From JAKAGE01 sp035541415 (lineage in GTDB: Bacteria; Patescibacteriota; Minisyncoccia; UBA6257; 2-01-FULL-56-20): a stretch of DNA of 41,916 nucleotides. Positions 24,101-31,587 of the stretch are shown here, piece after piece. A program made the translations under genes and the position numbers. Numbering within the stretch: the stretch's first letter is position 1; the number at the start of each line of letters is the position of its first letter. The stretch is from the NCBI GenBank assembly GCA_035541415.1, contig DATKNI010000024.1, forward strand, positions 1-41,916, read 5' to 3'. A model generated the notes under the pieces. The model did no database searches, had not been told where the DNA came from, and saw nothing but the letters and a program-made list of their open reading frames with translations.

Positions 24101-27100
24101 GTGACCGCGTGCGCGGAGACCATCGGCGACGTATCGGAAATTGCCGTGGACGACGGATAACTGCCCGGCGCAGTTCCGTACAAAACCTGCGAGTTGGCGA
24201 GCTTGTTCGTCGACCACGTGATCGCAGCGGTCGAGCTCGTTATGGAAGACGCCTGGATGGAGCTTATGACCGGCGTCGATGAATTCGACGTGATGAAGGA
24301 ATAGTAGGCGCCGCCCTGATTATCAATGGTTGCGTTGTTGCTCGCGTCAACCGATTGCACGTAGAAGTAATAGGTTGTTGACGGCGTGAGGTTGGCGAGT
24401 GTTATCGAATGAGCGTACGGCGTCGACGATCCGCCAACCAGCGCGTTGGTTCCGGCAGAATTGGTGAACGACGACGTCGCCGTTGAATAATAAACATGCG
24501 AATCAGAATTCGTGTCGGTGTTCCAGGTTATCGTGGCGCCGAAGTCCGACGTCGAAGCGACGGTCGTGGAAGAGATCTGCGGACCCGGCAAGGTGAGCGT
24601 CGTAAATGTTTGTTGCGTTGACGTCGACGTGTTCCCATACGGGTCGGCTGAAATGACTTTGAAGTAATATGTTTTTGCGCTGACGAGGCCTGAGAGTGAA
24701 ACGCTATGGGAAGTCACCGTGGTCGTTGCGACCGCCGTCGACGACGGATAGGAGCCGCTCGACGTGCCGTAAATCACCTGGGAGGTCGAAAGCTCGTCGG
24801 TATTCCACGCAACCGTCGCAACGGTCTGTCCCAAGGTTGGCACGGTAATATTCGAGATCACGGGCGGCGTTGTGTCGGAAAGCGTGTGGAACGAGTAATA
24901 GGCGCTGCCGTTATTGTCGGTGGTCACGTTGCCAAATCCGTCGTTCGCCTGCACGTAATAATAGTAGGTCGTTGAGGGGGCAAGGCCCGTGATGCCGATC
25001 GCATGAGTCGTAGAGGCGTCCGACACTTGCACCCCGGTGAACGTCGAAGCGTTTGTCGACGTTGAATAATAAACGTTTGAATTTGCCGTCTTGCTCGTGG
25101 TCCATGCGATCGTAGCACCGGTCGTTGTGATGTTTGTGCTCGTAACTCCGGAAATAACCGGACCGAGTTGGGACGTCGTAAAGAACGATTCGCTTGTCGT
25201 CGCCGCATGGCCGAGCGAATCGACGGACTGGAGATAATAATAGTAGGTCGTTGACGCAAGGAGGTTGGTGAGGACCACTTCCGGCGTCGTCGTGAGTGAA
25301 ACCGTGCTGGAGACAGAACTTGTTTCGTTGTGCGAGGTAGTGCCATAGAAAACCGCCGAGTTAGCCGCTTTGTCGGTCGACCATCGGATATCGGCGGAAT
25401 TCTGGGTCGGGGTCACCTGAATGTTTGAAATAACCGGCGGATTGCCGTTCGTTGCTTGGAAGCTGTAATAGGCGCCATTGTTGTTGTCGATCGTCGTATT
25501 CCCCTGCGCGTCGGTCGACTGCACGTAGAAGTAATAGGTTGTGGACGGCGTGAGGTTGTTCAGCATTCCCGTGTTCACATAGGGCGGCCCCGATGTTGCC
25601 ACGGCGGCAACAATCGAAATCGGGAGTGCGAGCACCGGCGACTGAGACCAATAAACGTAGGAGGACGACGGCAGAATATTGGTGTTCCACGTCACGATCG
25701 CCGACGTATCAGAAGGATTTGCGGCAACCGAAGAGATTGCCGGACCGCCGTTATTCCCCGTGGGCGTGATGAATACCTGCTGAGTGAAGGCCGAAATATT
25801 TCCCGCCGTGTCTTCAACGCGAAGCTTATAATAGTAGACGGTTGTCGACGAAAGCCCGGTATCAACGTAACTATTGGTGCTCGACTGAGAGATTGTGGCG
25901 AGCTGTGAAAACGCGCCGCCCGTCGAGCGGAAAATATCATACTGCTTAAAGTTGCTGATGCTACTCGTCGCCCAGGAGAGATATGTCTGATAATTGTTCA
26001 GCGATTTATTTGAAATATCCTTTACGATAAATCCGGTCGGGACTGCGGGGCCGGACACGGTCTGATACGTATCGTTGCCGTACACGTCGCGGAGTTCAAG
26101 ATAGAGCATGGGGCTGCTCGTGGACGAGAATGTGACCGGGAAACCGCTCGTGCTTGTCGAAGTCCCGCCGACAACGGTAAAGGCGAGTGTCGACGTCGGC
26201 GTCGATGTGGTGAATGATGATCCGGAAATGCGGTACAACAGATTTGAATCGTCAGAAAAATTGAAGCTTATGGTTTGCGCGCCGGCGTCCATGGTGACAG
26301 CGTTCACGACCGGCGCTTTCGTGTCGAGCATAAATGCGCTTGACGTGGCCGAGGCAAGATTATTCGCGCCCTGGTGGTCGTCGACGGTCACTTTGATGAG
26401 CGCGCTTGCATTATACGTTCCCGCGCTATCGATGGCGGCATTCCAAATCGTCGTTGTCGTCACGTACGTCGTTGTCCCCGTGAGCGTAATGTCGCCAATC
26501 GAATTTACAAACGCGGTAGACGTAGCCCACGTCGTTCCGCCATCCAAGGAATAATAGATGGTCGGCGTGAGTGTGGACGTGGCATGCCCTCCTGATGCGT
26601 TGTCGGTGTCCTCGTCCGGATCCCCTACTGAATACTGGATTTGGATGCGGCCGGCGTTCGTGGAGCTCGTCGTGACCTCTGATGCCGTGAGCGGCGTCGA
26701 CGTACTAAACTGCGGAGGAGCGTTCACAACATAATTAATGGACGTCGAAGATATCGACGGCACGCCATTGCCGTTCGATGTAAGGGATACCTTATATTGG
26801 AACCATTGATTGCCGGTGCTGGTTTCCATGGAAGCCGGCATCACCGTGGACGGGCACGTCACCACGCCCGCGGACAACGTACAGCCGGCGGTGGCATCGG
26901 TGAAATTCGTCCACGACGACGAAGCAACTGCTGCCGTCGTGGATCCCGTCCGGAGCGAAACCGTGAGCGTCGTGCTCGCCGGCAACGTTCCCTCATACCA
27001 CGAAAGCGCGCCCATGGTATTTGCCGTCGACGAGGTGTTGTACATCGATGACGTGAGCGATCCGCTCGCGACAACGGTGACATAGCCGATGCTCACGCTC

Positions 27101-30100
27101 TGGAGTATCGGCGTCTGGACGAGGCTGTTGGTCGAAAGCGTTGCTTGGTATTGAATATACGGATCGCCGTTGTTCACGCATCCGCCGGAAGCAAGCGAGC
27201 CGCCGCTTGAAATCGTACCGCACGAAGTCCATGCCGTTGCTCCGGTCATGGAACTATTGTTTGCGGAACGGGCCTTCAGGGTAATGGTCTGGAGGCCGTT
27301 TGAAGTCCACGACAAATTTCCCCACGACGAATTCGGCAGGTTAATGGCTGCGGAGGTAAACGTCCCGCTTGTCGAATACGACGAAAGCGGAACCCGAACC
27401 AGCGTTTGGGCGGTAATATCCGTGGCCCACAAGGAATTCGTGGATGATTCCGTGATTGCGAGATAAACGTTGTTATTCGCCTCGGTGTTATTTTCGTAGA
27501 AATAACCCACGACCTGGCCAGTGCTCGGGCTGACTTTTGGAATAAGCTGCAAGCCTCCGATCACATACACCGCACCGCTCAAAGCATCATAGGCTATGCC
27601 TTCCGGATTTGAGCTCGTAAAGGCGACCGAATACGTGGAGCTCGCGCCGGTTTGCACGTTCACTTTCGTGATGGTCGATGAATTTGAACTCTCAACCCAA
27701 ACGGAATTAGTGGACGGATCAAATGTCGCCCCATACGGAACCGCGGTTCCCGGGAGCGAGGTCGTTGCAACAATCGCGCCTGATGAGTTCAGTCGATAGA
27801 GGGCATTTGACCAGCGGGACGGCGCCCAAATGACGTTATTGTAGGTATCAAAGACAAAATTATTTCCGGCAACAAGCGTGGGATTGCCAAGCGTGGTCGA
27901 CGATATGAAAGCGCCGTTTGCAGCATTGAATTTATAAATTACGCCATTCGTGTCCCCTGCAAAAACCGAGTTCGAAGAAGGGTCAACGGCGATCGGATAC
28001 GGGATACTCGCCCCGTTCGGGAAAGAAGTCGTGCTCACGATGAGGGCGGTGTTTGGATTTATCCTCGTCAGAATTTTATCGTTCTCCGCAACCCAGATTG
28101 CGGTATTCGAGGCATCAAACGCGATGCCGTCTGCGGCTCCCGTAATTGACGTTGTCGCGATAACAGCGCCCGTGGCCAAATTCAGCTTTGCCATCATCGT
28201 TGTTCCGCTCGCGTACCAGATGGCATTTGAACTTGGATCAAAGGCGAGACCTTCAATGTTGCTGTTGCCCGGATAGGTTGTGGCAAGCGCCGGAGTGAGG
28301 CTCACTTTGGAAATAGTTGCCGAGTTTGTATTTACCACCCAGATGGAATTGGAAATGGGATCCAGCGTGAGCTGTTGCGGAGAGGAACCGGTGAAAAAAA
28401 CCGTGCTCGTCCCGGACACGGGGTTCACTTTAATCAAGCCTCCGGTTGAGCCGTTTGTATAGGCGACCCATATCGAATCCGTAATGGGATCAAACATCAG
28501 GTGATCTCCTCCATAACTCATGCCGAGGGATACCGACGTAGTCGCGCCGGTGTTCGGATCAAATTTCCAAAGGGATGTTCCCGAGCCGCCAACCCAGATG
28601 AAGTGGTTAATTGAGTCATAGGCGACACCGCGCGGATTTGCGAAGGTCACAAATGTGGTGCTTGCGCCAGTTTGTACGTTATACCGGGTAACGGATGACG
28701 ATCCGTTGTTTGCGATCCACATATTATTGGTATTGGGATCAAAGGCGAGTCCCCAAGGAGCACCTCCAACGCTGACCGATGACGTTGCGCCGCTTGAAAG
28801 ATTATAGGTCGTCGCATTGGTGCCGCCGTTATTTGTGATCCAAAGGGCATTATGGAAGGAATCATAGGTAATGGCCCAGGGGCTGTTCAGTCCTAGGTTG
28901 GAGATCGAGGTACTCGTGCCCGTCACCGGGTTTATTTGGACCAACGTATTGCTTGCCGACCCAAGCGTCCAAAGCGAGTTGGTTGAGGTTTCGTACATAA
29001 GCTCGCGATAGCCGGCGCCGCTTGGAAGGCCTGGCTCCGTGGTGCTCGCGCCGGTTTGCGGATTATATTTAACCATCTGCCCAACCAGATTGAGGGTCCA
29101 AACGGAATTGGTTGATGATTCATAAGCGACGCCGCGAGGACTGGTTACGGCGATGTCCATTCGTGACGGCGTTGCCGCCTGCGATGTAAGCTGCACGCCG
29201 GGCGTGGTTGCTCCGTTTCCTTTAAACGTTAGAAGAACCGTGCCGATGTCATAATCGGAACCTCCCGGAATCCCAATGGTTCCGGTCGCCGCATAGCTTC
29301 CTGCGGCAGAAGCAACATTGTCTTCCACGAGACTTGTTCCAAACGTGGCCTCCGCCGTCCAGCCGGATGCTGGAGCCCATGACGTTGCGTTTCCATAAGA
29401 ATCTCCCGCAAATCCCCAGAGCAACTCGCCGGGATTATGCGCCGTCGCCGATCCGCTCGTCCATGATGCTCCCGTTTTGTAGCCGTTGTCATGCGTTGAC
29501 GACGCATCGAACGGCGACACCGGCACGACGCCGCTATATTCACTCGCGACGATAGCCGCGGAGCCGAAAGCAAATGTGGTGCTCACGGTTGTTATTCCTG
29601 CCGGAGCATTGGCAAGATAATAAACGTTCGTGACCGTGCCGCCGGTGAACGACGAGGAAGCGGCCAGCACATAGGTGTCGTGTAAATTATCGGTGGGCTT
29701 TTGGACGGCACCATTTGATTGGATGCCGATGACGAGCAAATCTCCTTGATTCGTCGAACTCACATTCAGCGAAACGGTTGTTCCGCCTGCCAATTGATAA
29801 AGCGATTTGGTCTGCACGTTGATGATTCCTGTCGTCGTTGCATTTGAAAATGTTCCCGACAGAAACGCCGATCCCGATTGGACGCTCATCGCGCTCGACG
29901 TTGCAAGCGAAATATTCGATGCGCTCGGACTCACGCTCGTCGATGTTGAATATTGCGTCCAGCCGGTTTGATTCGTTGGGTGCGCGGCGGTTGATGCGGT
30001 CGATCCCCCGCTCCAGTTGCTTTGTGTGAATGTGTAGGTCGCCGCCTGTGCGATCTGAAGATTGATTACGACAAAAGCTGCGCCGAGAAAAAGCGCAAGC

Positions 30101-30159
30101 GCTCGAGCTGCTCTTTCCCTGAATAAATCTTTGTGCTTTAAAATTTTGGAGTGAATCAT
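21124..30159 (-). CDS. Giant secreted beta-propeller/fibronectin-III surface protein
   Basis: About 3011 aa from the ATG at 30159 (the longer frame begins at a TTG at 30246). A signal peptide (core LALFLGAAFVVINLQIAQA) is followed by a Thr/Ser/Gly-rich beta domain to about residue 330; 14 propeller-type repeats of about 42 residues (about 336-930; consensus GxAYDPxxNSIWVxN...KVNPxTGxST); two related beta modules each with a Cys pair (about 930-1140); a cadherin/PKD-like stretch (about 1143-1370); then some 16 fibronectin type III-like modules (about 1373-2985; consensus PVISNV...ATITWxTD...ANSxVxYGT...LTPSTTYYYYVQSxDxxGN). No sortase signal or C-terminal TM is visible. Very likely an adhesin or host-contact protein. 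First gene of an operon with two receivers and an FtsX-type ABC transporter. Confidence 0.93.
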   Translation of the reverse strand: MIHSKILKHKDLFRERAARALALFLGAAFVVINLQIAQAATYTFTQSNWSGGSTASTAAHPTNQTGWTQYSTSTSVSPSASNISLATSSAMSVQSGSAFLSGTFSNATTTGIINVQTKSLYQLAGGTTVSLNVSSTNQGDLLVIGIQSNGAVQKPTDNLHDTYVLAASSSFTGGTVTNVYYLANAPAGITTVSTTFAFGSAAIVASEYSGVVPVSPFDASSTHDNGYKTGASWTSGSATAHNPGELLWGFAGDSYGNATSWAPASGWTAEATFGTSLVEDNVASAAGSYAATGTIGIPGGSDYDIGTVLLTFKGNGATTPGVQLTSQAATPSRMDIAVTSPRGVAYESSTNSVWTLNLVGQMVKYNPQTGASTTEPGLPSGAGYRELMYETSTNSLWTLGSASNTLVQINPVTGTSTSISNLGLNSPWAITYDSFHNALWITNNGGTNATTYNLSSGATSSVSVGGAPWGLAFDPNTNNMWIANNGSSSVTRYNVQTGASTTFVTFANPRGVAYDSINHFIWVGGSGTSLWKFDPNTGATTSVSLGMSYGGDHLMFDPITDSIWVAYTNGSTGGLIKVNPVSGTSTVFFTGSSPQQLTLDPISNSIWVVNTNSATISKVSLTPALATTYPGNSNIEGLAFDPSSNAIWYASGTTMMAKLNLATGAVIATTSITGAADGIAFDASNTAIWVAENDKILTRINPNTALIVSTTSFPNGASIPYPIAVDPSSNSVFAGDTNGVIYKFNAANGAFISSTTLGNPTLVAGNNFVFDTYNNVIWAPSRWSNALYRLNSSGAIVATTSLPGTAVPYGATFDPSTNSVWVESSNSSTITKVNVQTGASSTYSVAFTSSNPEGIAYDALSGAVYVIGGLQLIPKVSPSTGQVVGYFYENNTEANNNVYLAITESSTNSLWATDITAQTLVRVPLSSYSTSGTFTSAAINLPNSSWGNLSWTSNGLQTITLKARSANNSSMTGATAWTSCGTISSGGSLASGGCVNNGDPYIQYQATLSTNSLVQTPILQSVSIGYVTVVASGSLTSSMYNTSSTANTMGALSWYEGTLPASTTLTVSLRTGSTTAAVASSSWTNFTDATAGCTLSAGVVTCPSTVMPASMETSTGNQWFQYKVSLTSNGNGVPSISSTSINYVVNAPPQFSTSTPLTASEVTTSSTNAGRIQIQYSVGDPDEDTDNASGGHATSTLTPTIYYSLDGGTTWATSTAFVNSIGDITLTGTTTYVTTTTIWNAAIDSAGTYNASALIKVTVDDHQGANNLASATSSAFMLDTKAPVVNAVTMDAGAQTISFNFSDDSNLLYRISGSSFTTSTPTSTLAFTVVGGTSTSTSGFPVTFSSTSSPMLYLELRDVYGNDTYQTVSGPAVPTGFIVKDISNKSLNNYQTYLSWATSSISNFKQYDIFRSTGGAFSQLATISQSSTNSYVDTGLSSTTVYYYKLRVEDTAGNISAFTQQVFITPTGNNGGPAISSVAANPSDTSAIVTWNTNILPSSSYVYWSQSPVLALPISIVAAVATSGPPYVNTGMLNNLTPSTTYYFYVQSTDAQGNTTIDNNNGAYYSFQATNGNPPVISNIQVTPTQNSADIRWSTDKAANSAVFYGTTSHNETSSVSSTVSLTTTPEVVLTNLLASTTYYYYLQSVDSLGHAATTSESFFTTSQLGPVISGVTSTNITTTGATIAWTTSKTANSNVYYSTSTNASTFTGVQVSDASTTHAIGITGLAPSTTYYYYVQANDGFGNVTTDNNGSAYYSFHTLSDTTPPVISNITVPTLGQTVATVAWNTDELSTSQVIYGTSSGSYPSSTAVATTTVTSHSVSLSGLVSAKTYYFKVISADPYGNTSTSTQQTFTTLTLPGPQISSTTVASTSDFGATITWNTDTNSDSHVYYSTATSSFTNSAGTNALVGGSSTPYAHSITLANLTPSTTYYFYVQSVDASNNATIDNQGGAYYSFITSNSSTPVISSIQASSITSSTAAITWSTNKLANSQVLYGTAPGSYPSSTAISDTSPMVSAHAVTLSGLAPNTQYYYVVRSIDSASNTAQSSENSFTTIEPLGPRISSTTIASTSDFGAAVTWYTDTNADSHVFYGNATTSLSLSAGTSNLVGGTSTPYFHTVTITNLAPSTTYYFYVQSVDAYGNSTIDKNGGAYYSFFTTNNTTPVISNLSVVVKDQNTAGFTWSTNKPANSEILYGTSTGMYSASSSITDTSFVTSPHSVSLGGLTPNTKYYFIAQSVDAANNVGTSSEQSFTTTQSPGPVISNVSSTPFDTTALITWNTDINADSFVFYGTSTGSMASSTGSATLVGGSSTPYVHSVTITSLATGTQYYYYVQSTDASGNIATDKSNPITFTTNAGLFSNVTTTYLGDTEAIIGWQTTMDSNSFVHYFQPNVGGTNIIGVGTTTLVGGSAPFTHSVSASGLTQGTTYDFYLESDDAADNVHVDNNAGRYYNFTTTDHRPPVISGITVPIVNDSSAIVVWSTDRLSTSQVDYGLVSGIYTTSTVQDPTLTTYHAVTIANLQASTTYYFRVRSDSAAGAETASGDNSFGTLAPNTTQTIIVGSPFPAPDTTPPKISQLTATTTPFDATVNFVTNEPSIGIIQYGSSTDYSYAAADGAFSTLHSIKAKGLIMGTTYHFNAKAIDQSGNVATTTDGTFATQFLTEANLPASTTFENAYQFQQEIENSIASALPSLVPPFLSAPTVTKVGENGATVSWTTNIKSYSVVFYATEADYNAGSSSSSYASQVSDVNNKTITHSLDLTGLVPNTTYHVMAESFSIPGVFGKSADVTFTTAATKVTPQISNITPTSFQVSWSTDSLTNSIVQYKDTKTGLSQTITDEAMVKLHSVTVSNLTPATNYSVSVSGLTAAGNTVAAATPIAVRTTVDTTPPVISNIRIQTIIDPQTPTVAQAIVGWVTDKPSNSVVKYDQGVGDSSSTFSHTVQDLTSFVTSHVAIVPNLVPGSVYRLQIISTDQASNTTAYPPQTIIVSQQSQSILDVILNNFENTFQFVHNIQK
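22800..25745 (-). repeat. Alternating two-type FN3 module repeats inside the giant gene
   Basis: Within the FN3 part, modules of two types alternate. Type X contains LVGGSSTPY-like loops and ends TIDNxGGAYYSF; type Y contains WSTNKLANSQVLYGTxxGSYPSS and ends in SSExSFTT. The order is roughly X-Y-X-Y-X-Y-X-Y-X, then X-Y, pointing to duplication of two-module units. At DNA level 32-nt blocks are identical, for example 23756-23787 and 24353-24384. Confidence 0.7.
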
Positions 30160-30424
30160 AACGATCTGCCGTTCAGGATGGCTTCCGTTCGTCACCGCTG
30201 CTGTTTTTCGCGTCTGCCATTCCACGTTACATAATAATTTTGACAAATAGGCAAGGAAAAAGAAAGAAAAACTGTGGAAAACTGGGCTCTGTAGAGGATC
30301 AATGCTCTTGAGCTAAAATTTAAATTTTGCTAAACATTGCTGTTTAGCATTCGCATTTTCTGCATTATCGGGTTCTCGATGAGTGTTTATCTGCCGCCGA
30401 AACCGATCAAACCGATTTTGAGCG
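30160..30424. other. Intergenic region between pgk and the giant gene
   Basis: 265 bp without a credible gene. It holds a hairpin at 30329-30348 (8-bp stem, 4-nt loop) followed on the minus strand by an A/T palindrome, perhaps a weak pgk terminator, and an AT-rich stretch near 30230-30250 with TATTAT on the minus strand that may be the promoter of the giant gene (no good -35). The ATG at 30159 has no ribosome binding site. Confidence 0.4.
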
Positions 30425-31552
30425 CTACCGTTCGAGCGCCTTGATTCCAGGCAATATTGTGCCGCCAAGAAAATCCACCATCGCTCCCCCGCCGGTGGAA
30501 ACAAAACTAAATTTTTTGTCGAGATGATAGTGCTTGAGGAACATCACCGTTTCACCGCCGCCCGCAACGCTGAATGCTTTTTTATTTCTCGCAATCGCGC
30601 GCGCAATGGCGATGCTTCCCTTTGCGTATTTCTTTTTTTCGATGAGGCCGAGCGGCCCGCTCCACAGGATTGTTCCGGCGGTGGAAATTTTTTTCGAAAA
30701 CAACGCGAGCGTCTTTGGTCCAAAATCCAAAATTGCTTTTGCGCCCCACACAAAATCAAGAGGCAACACGACGCGATTTCGCGTCCGCTGCGACTTCATC
30801 ATCTTTGCAAGCTGAGCCACGCTCGCCGGGTCGTTGTCTTGCACTGATTGTTTTACGTCAAAGCCGTTCATTTTTAAAATGGTATTCGCCGGACCGCCGC
30901 CGAGCAGAAACCAATCCGCTTTATTTTCAAAAAATGTAATGACGCCAAGTTTGTCTTCCGCTTTGGCTCCGCCGAGAATGAGCACGAAAGGATGCTTTGG
31001 ATTCTTCATCGCGCGTCCGAGCGAAACGATTTCCTGCTCCAGTTCGAATCCGGCATAGCTCGGCAGAAATCGCGTGATTGCGGTAACGGATGCATTCGCG
31101 CGATGGCAAACCGCAAATGCGTCGTTCACGTAAATATCGGCGAGCGACGCAAGTTGTTTTGCAAATTTCGGATCATTCTTTTCTTCGCCGGGAATAAAGC
31201 GGAGATTGTCGAGGAGAACGATCGTGCGCGCCGGTGCCGATGCAACAAGCGACCGGATCGCCGCAAATTTGAAATCGCGCACAAACATCACTCCCCCGCC
31301 GGCAATTGATTTTTTTCCAAGCAATGCGGTGAGATGCGCGGCATTTTTGCGCAGGCTCAATTTCTTTTCAAAACCATGCGGCCTTCCCTTGTGGCTCACG
31401 ATGACAATTTTGCAATTATTCGTTAATAGAAATTTAATGGTTGGAATTACGGCTTGCATCCGCCAATCGTCTTCCGTATTAAAATCGAGCCGCAGCAAAA
31501 CCGTTTTCTCCCGAATAGCCGACGGTACGGCTTTGCTTAAGAAGTGAATCAT
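30425..31552 (-). CDS. pgk: Phosphoglycerate kinase
   Basis: 375-aa protein (family about 390-410). It converts 1,3-bisphosphoglycerate and ADP to 3-phosphoglycerate and ATP in glycolysis. Visible: VLLRLDFN near the N-terminus, SHKGRP, LLDNLRFIPGEEKND, YVNDAFAVCHRANAS, ILGGAKAEDKLGVI, LGGGPANTIL, SGPLGL and the C-terminal FSFVSTGGGAMVDFL. The loop after DFN (normally VPL...) is shortened to TEDDWRMQ, the main deviation. The ATG lies eight bases from an extended -10; no Shine-Dalgarno. Apparently a single gene, not grouped with other glycolytic genes. Confidence 0.95.
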   Translation of the reverse strand: MIHFLSKAVPSAIREKTVLLRLDFNTEDDWRMQAVIPTIKFLLTNNCKIVIVSHKGRPHGFEKKLSLRKNAAHLTALLGKKSIAGGGVMFVRDFKFAAIRSLVASAPARTIVLLDNLRFIPGEEKNDPKFAKQLASLADIYVNDAFAVCHRANASVTAITRFLPSYAGFELEQEIVSLGRAMKNPKHPFVLILGGAKAEDKLGVITFFENKADWFLLGGGPANTILKMNGFDVKQSVQDNDPASVAQLAKMMKSQRTRNRVVLPLDFVWGAKAILDFGPKTLALFSKKISTAGTILWSGPLGLIEKKKYAKGSIAIARAIARNKKAFSVAGGGETVMFLKHYHLDKKFSFVSTGGGAMVDFLGGTILPGIKALER

Positions 31553-31559
31553 ATAACGG

Positions 31560-31568
31560 ATTCTACCA
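31560..31568 (-). promoter_or_regulatory. Extended -10 promoter of pgk
   Basis: TGG-TAGAAT on the minus strand, eight bases before the ATG at 31552. Confidence 0.55.
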
Positions 31569-31587
31569 CGATTACGGGCGCGGGCGG

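Noticed and set aside
21859..25908. Several plus-strand frames and repeated DNA inside the giant gene
   Set aside because: Shadows of the FN3-coding strand; the repetition is explained by the protein modules.
30160..30246. TTG start at 30246 for the giant protein
   Set aside because: It would add 29 residues before the basic-hydrophobic signal peptide that begins at the ATG at 30159, and no ribosome binding site supports it.
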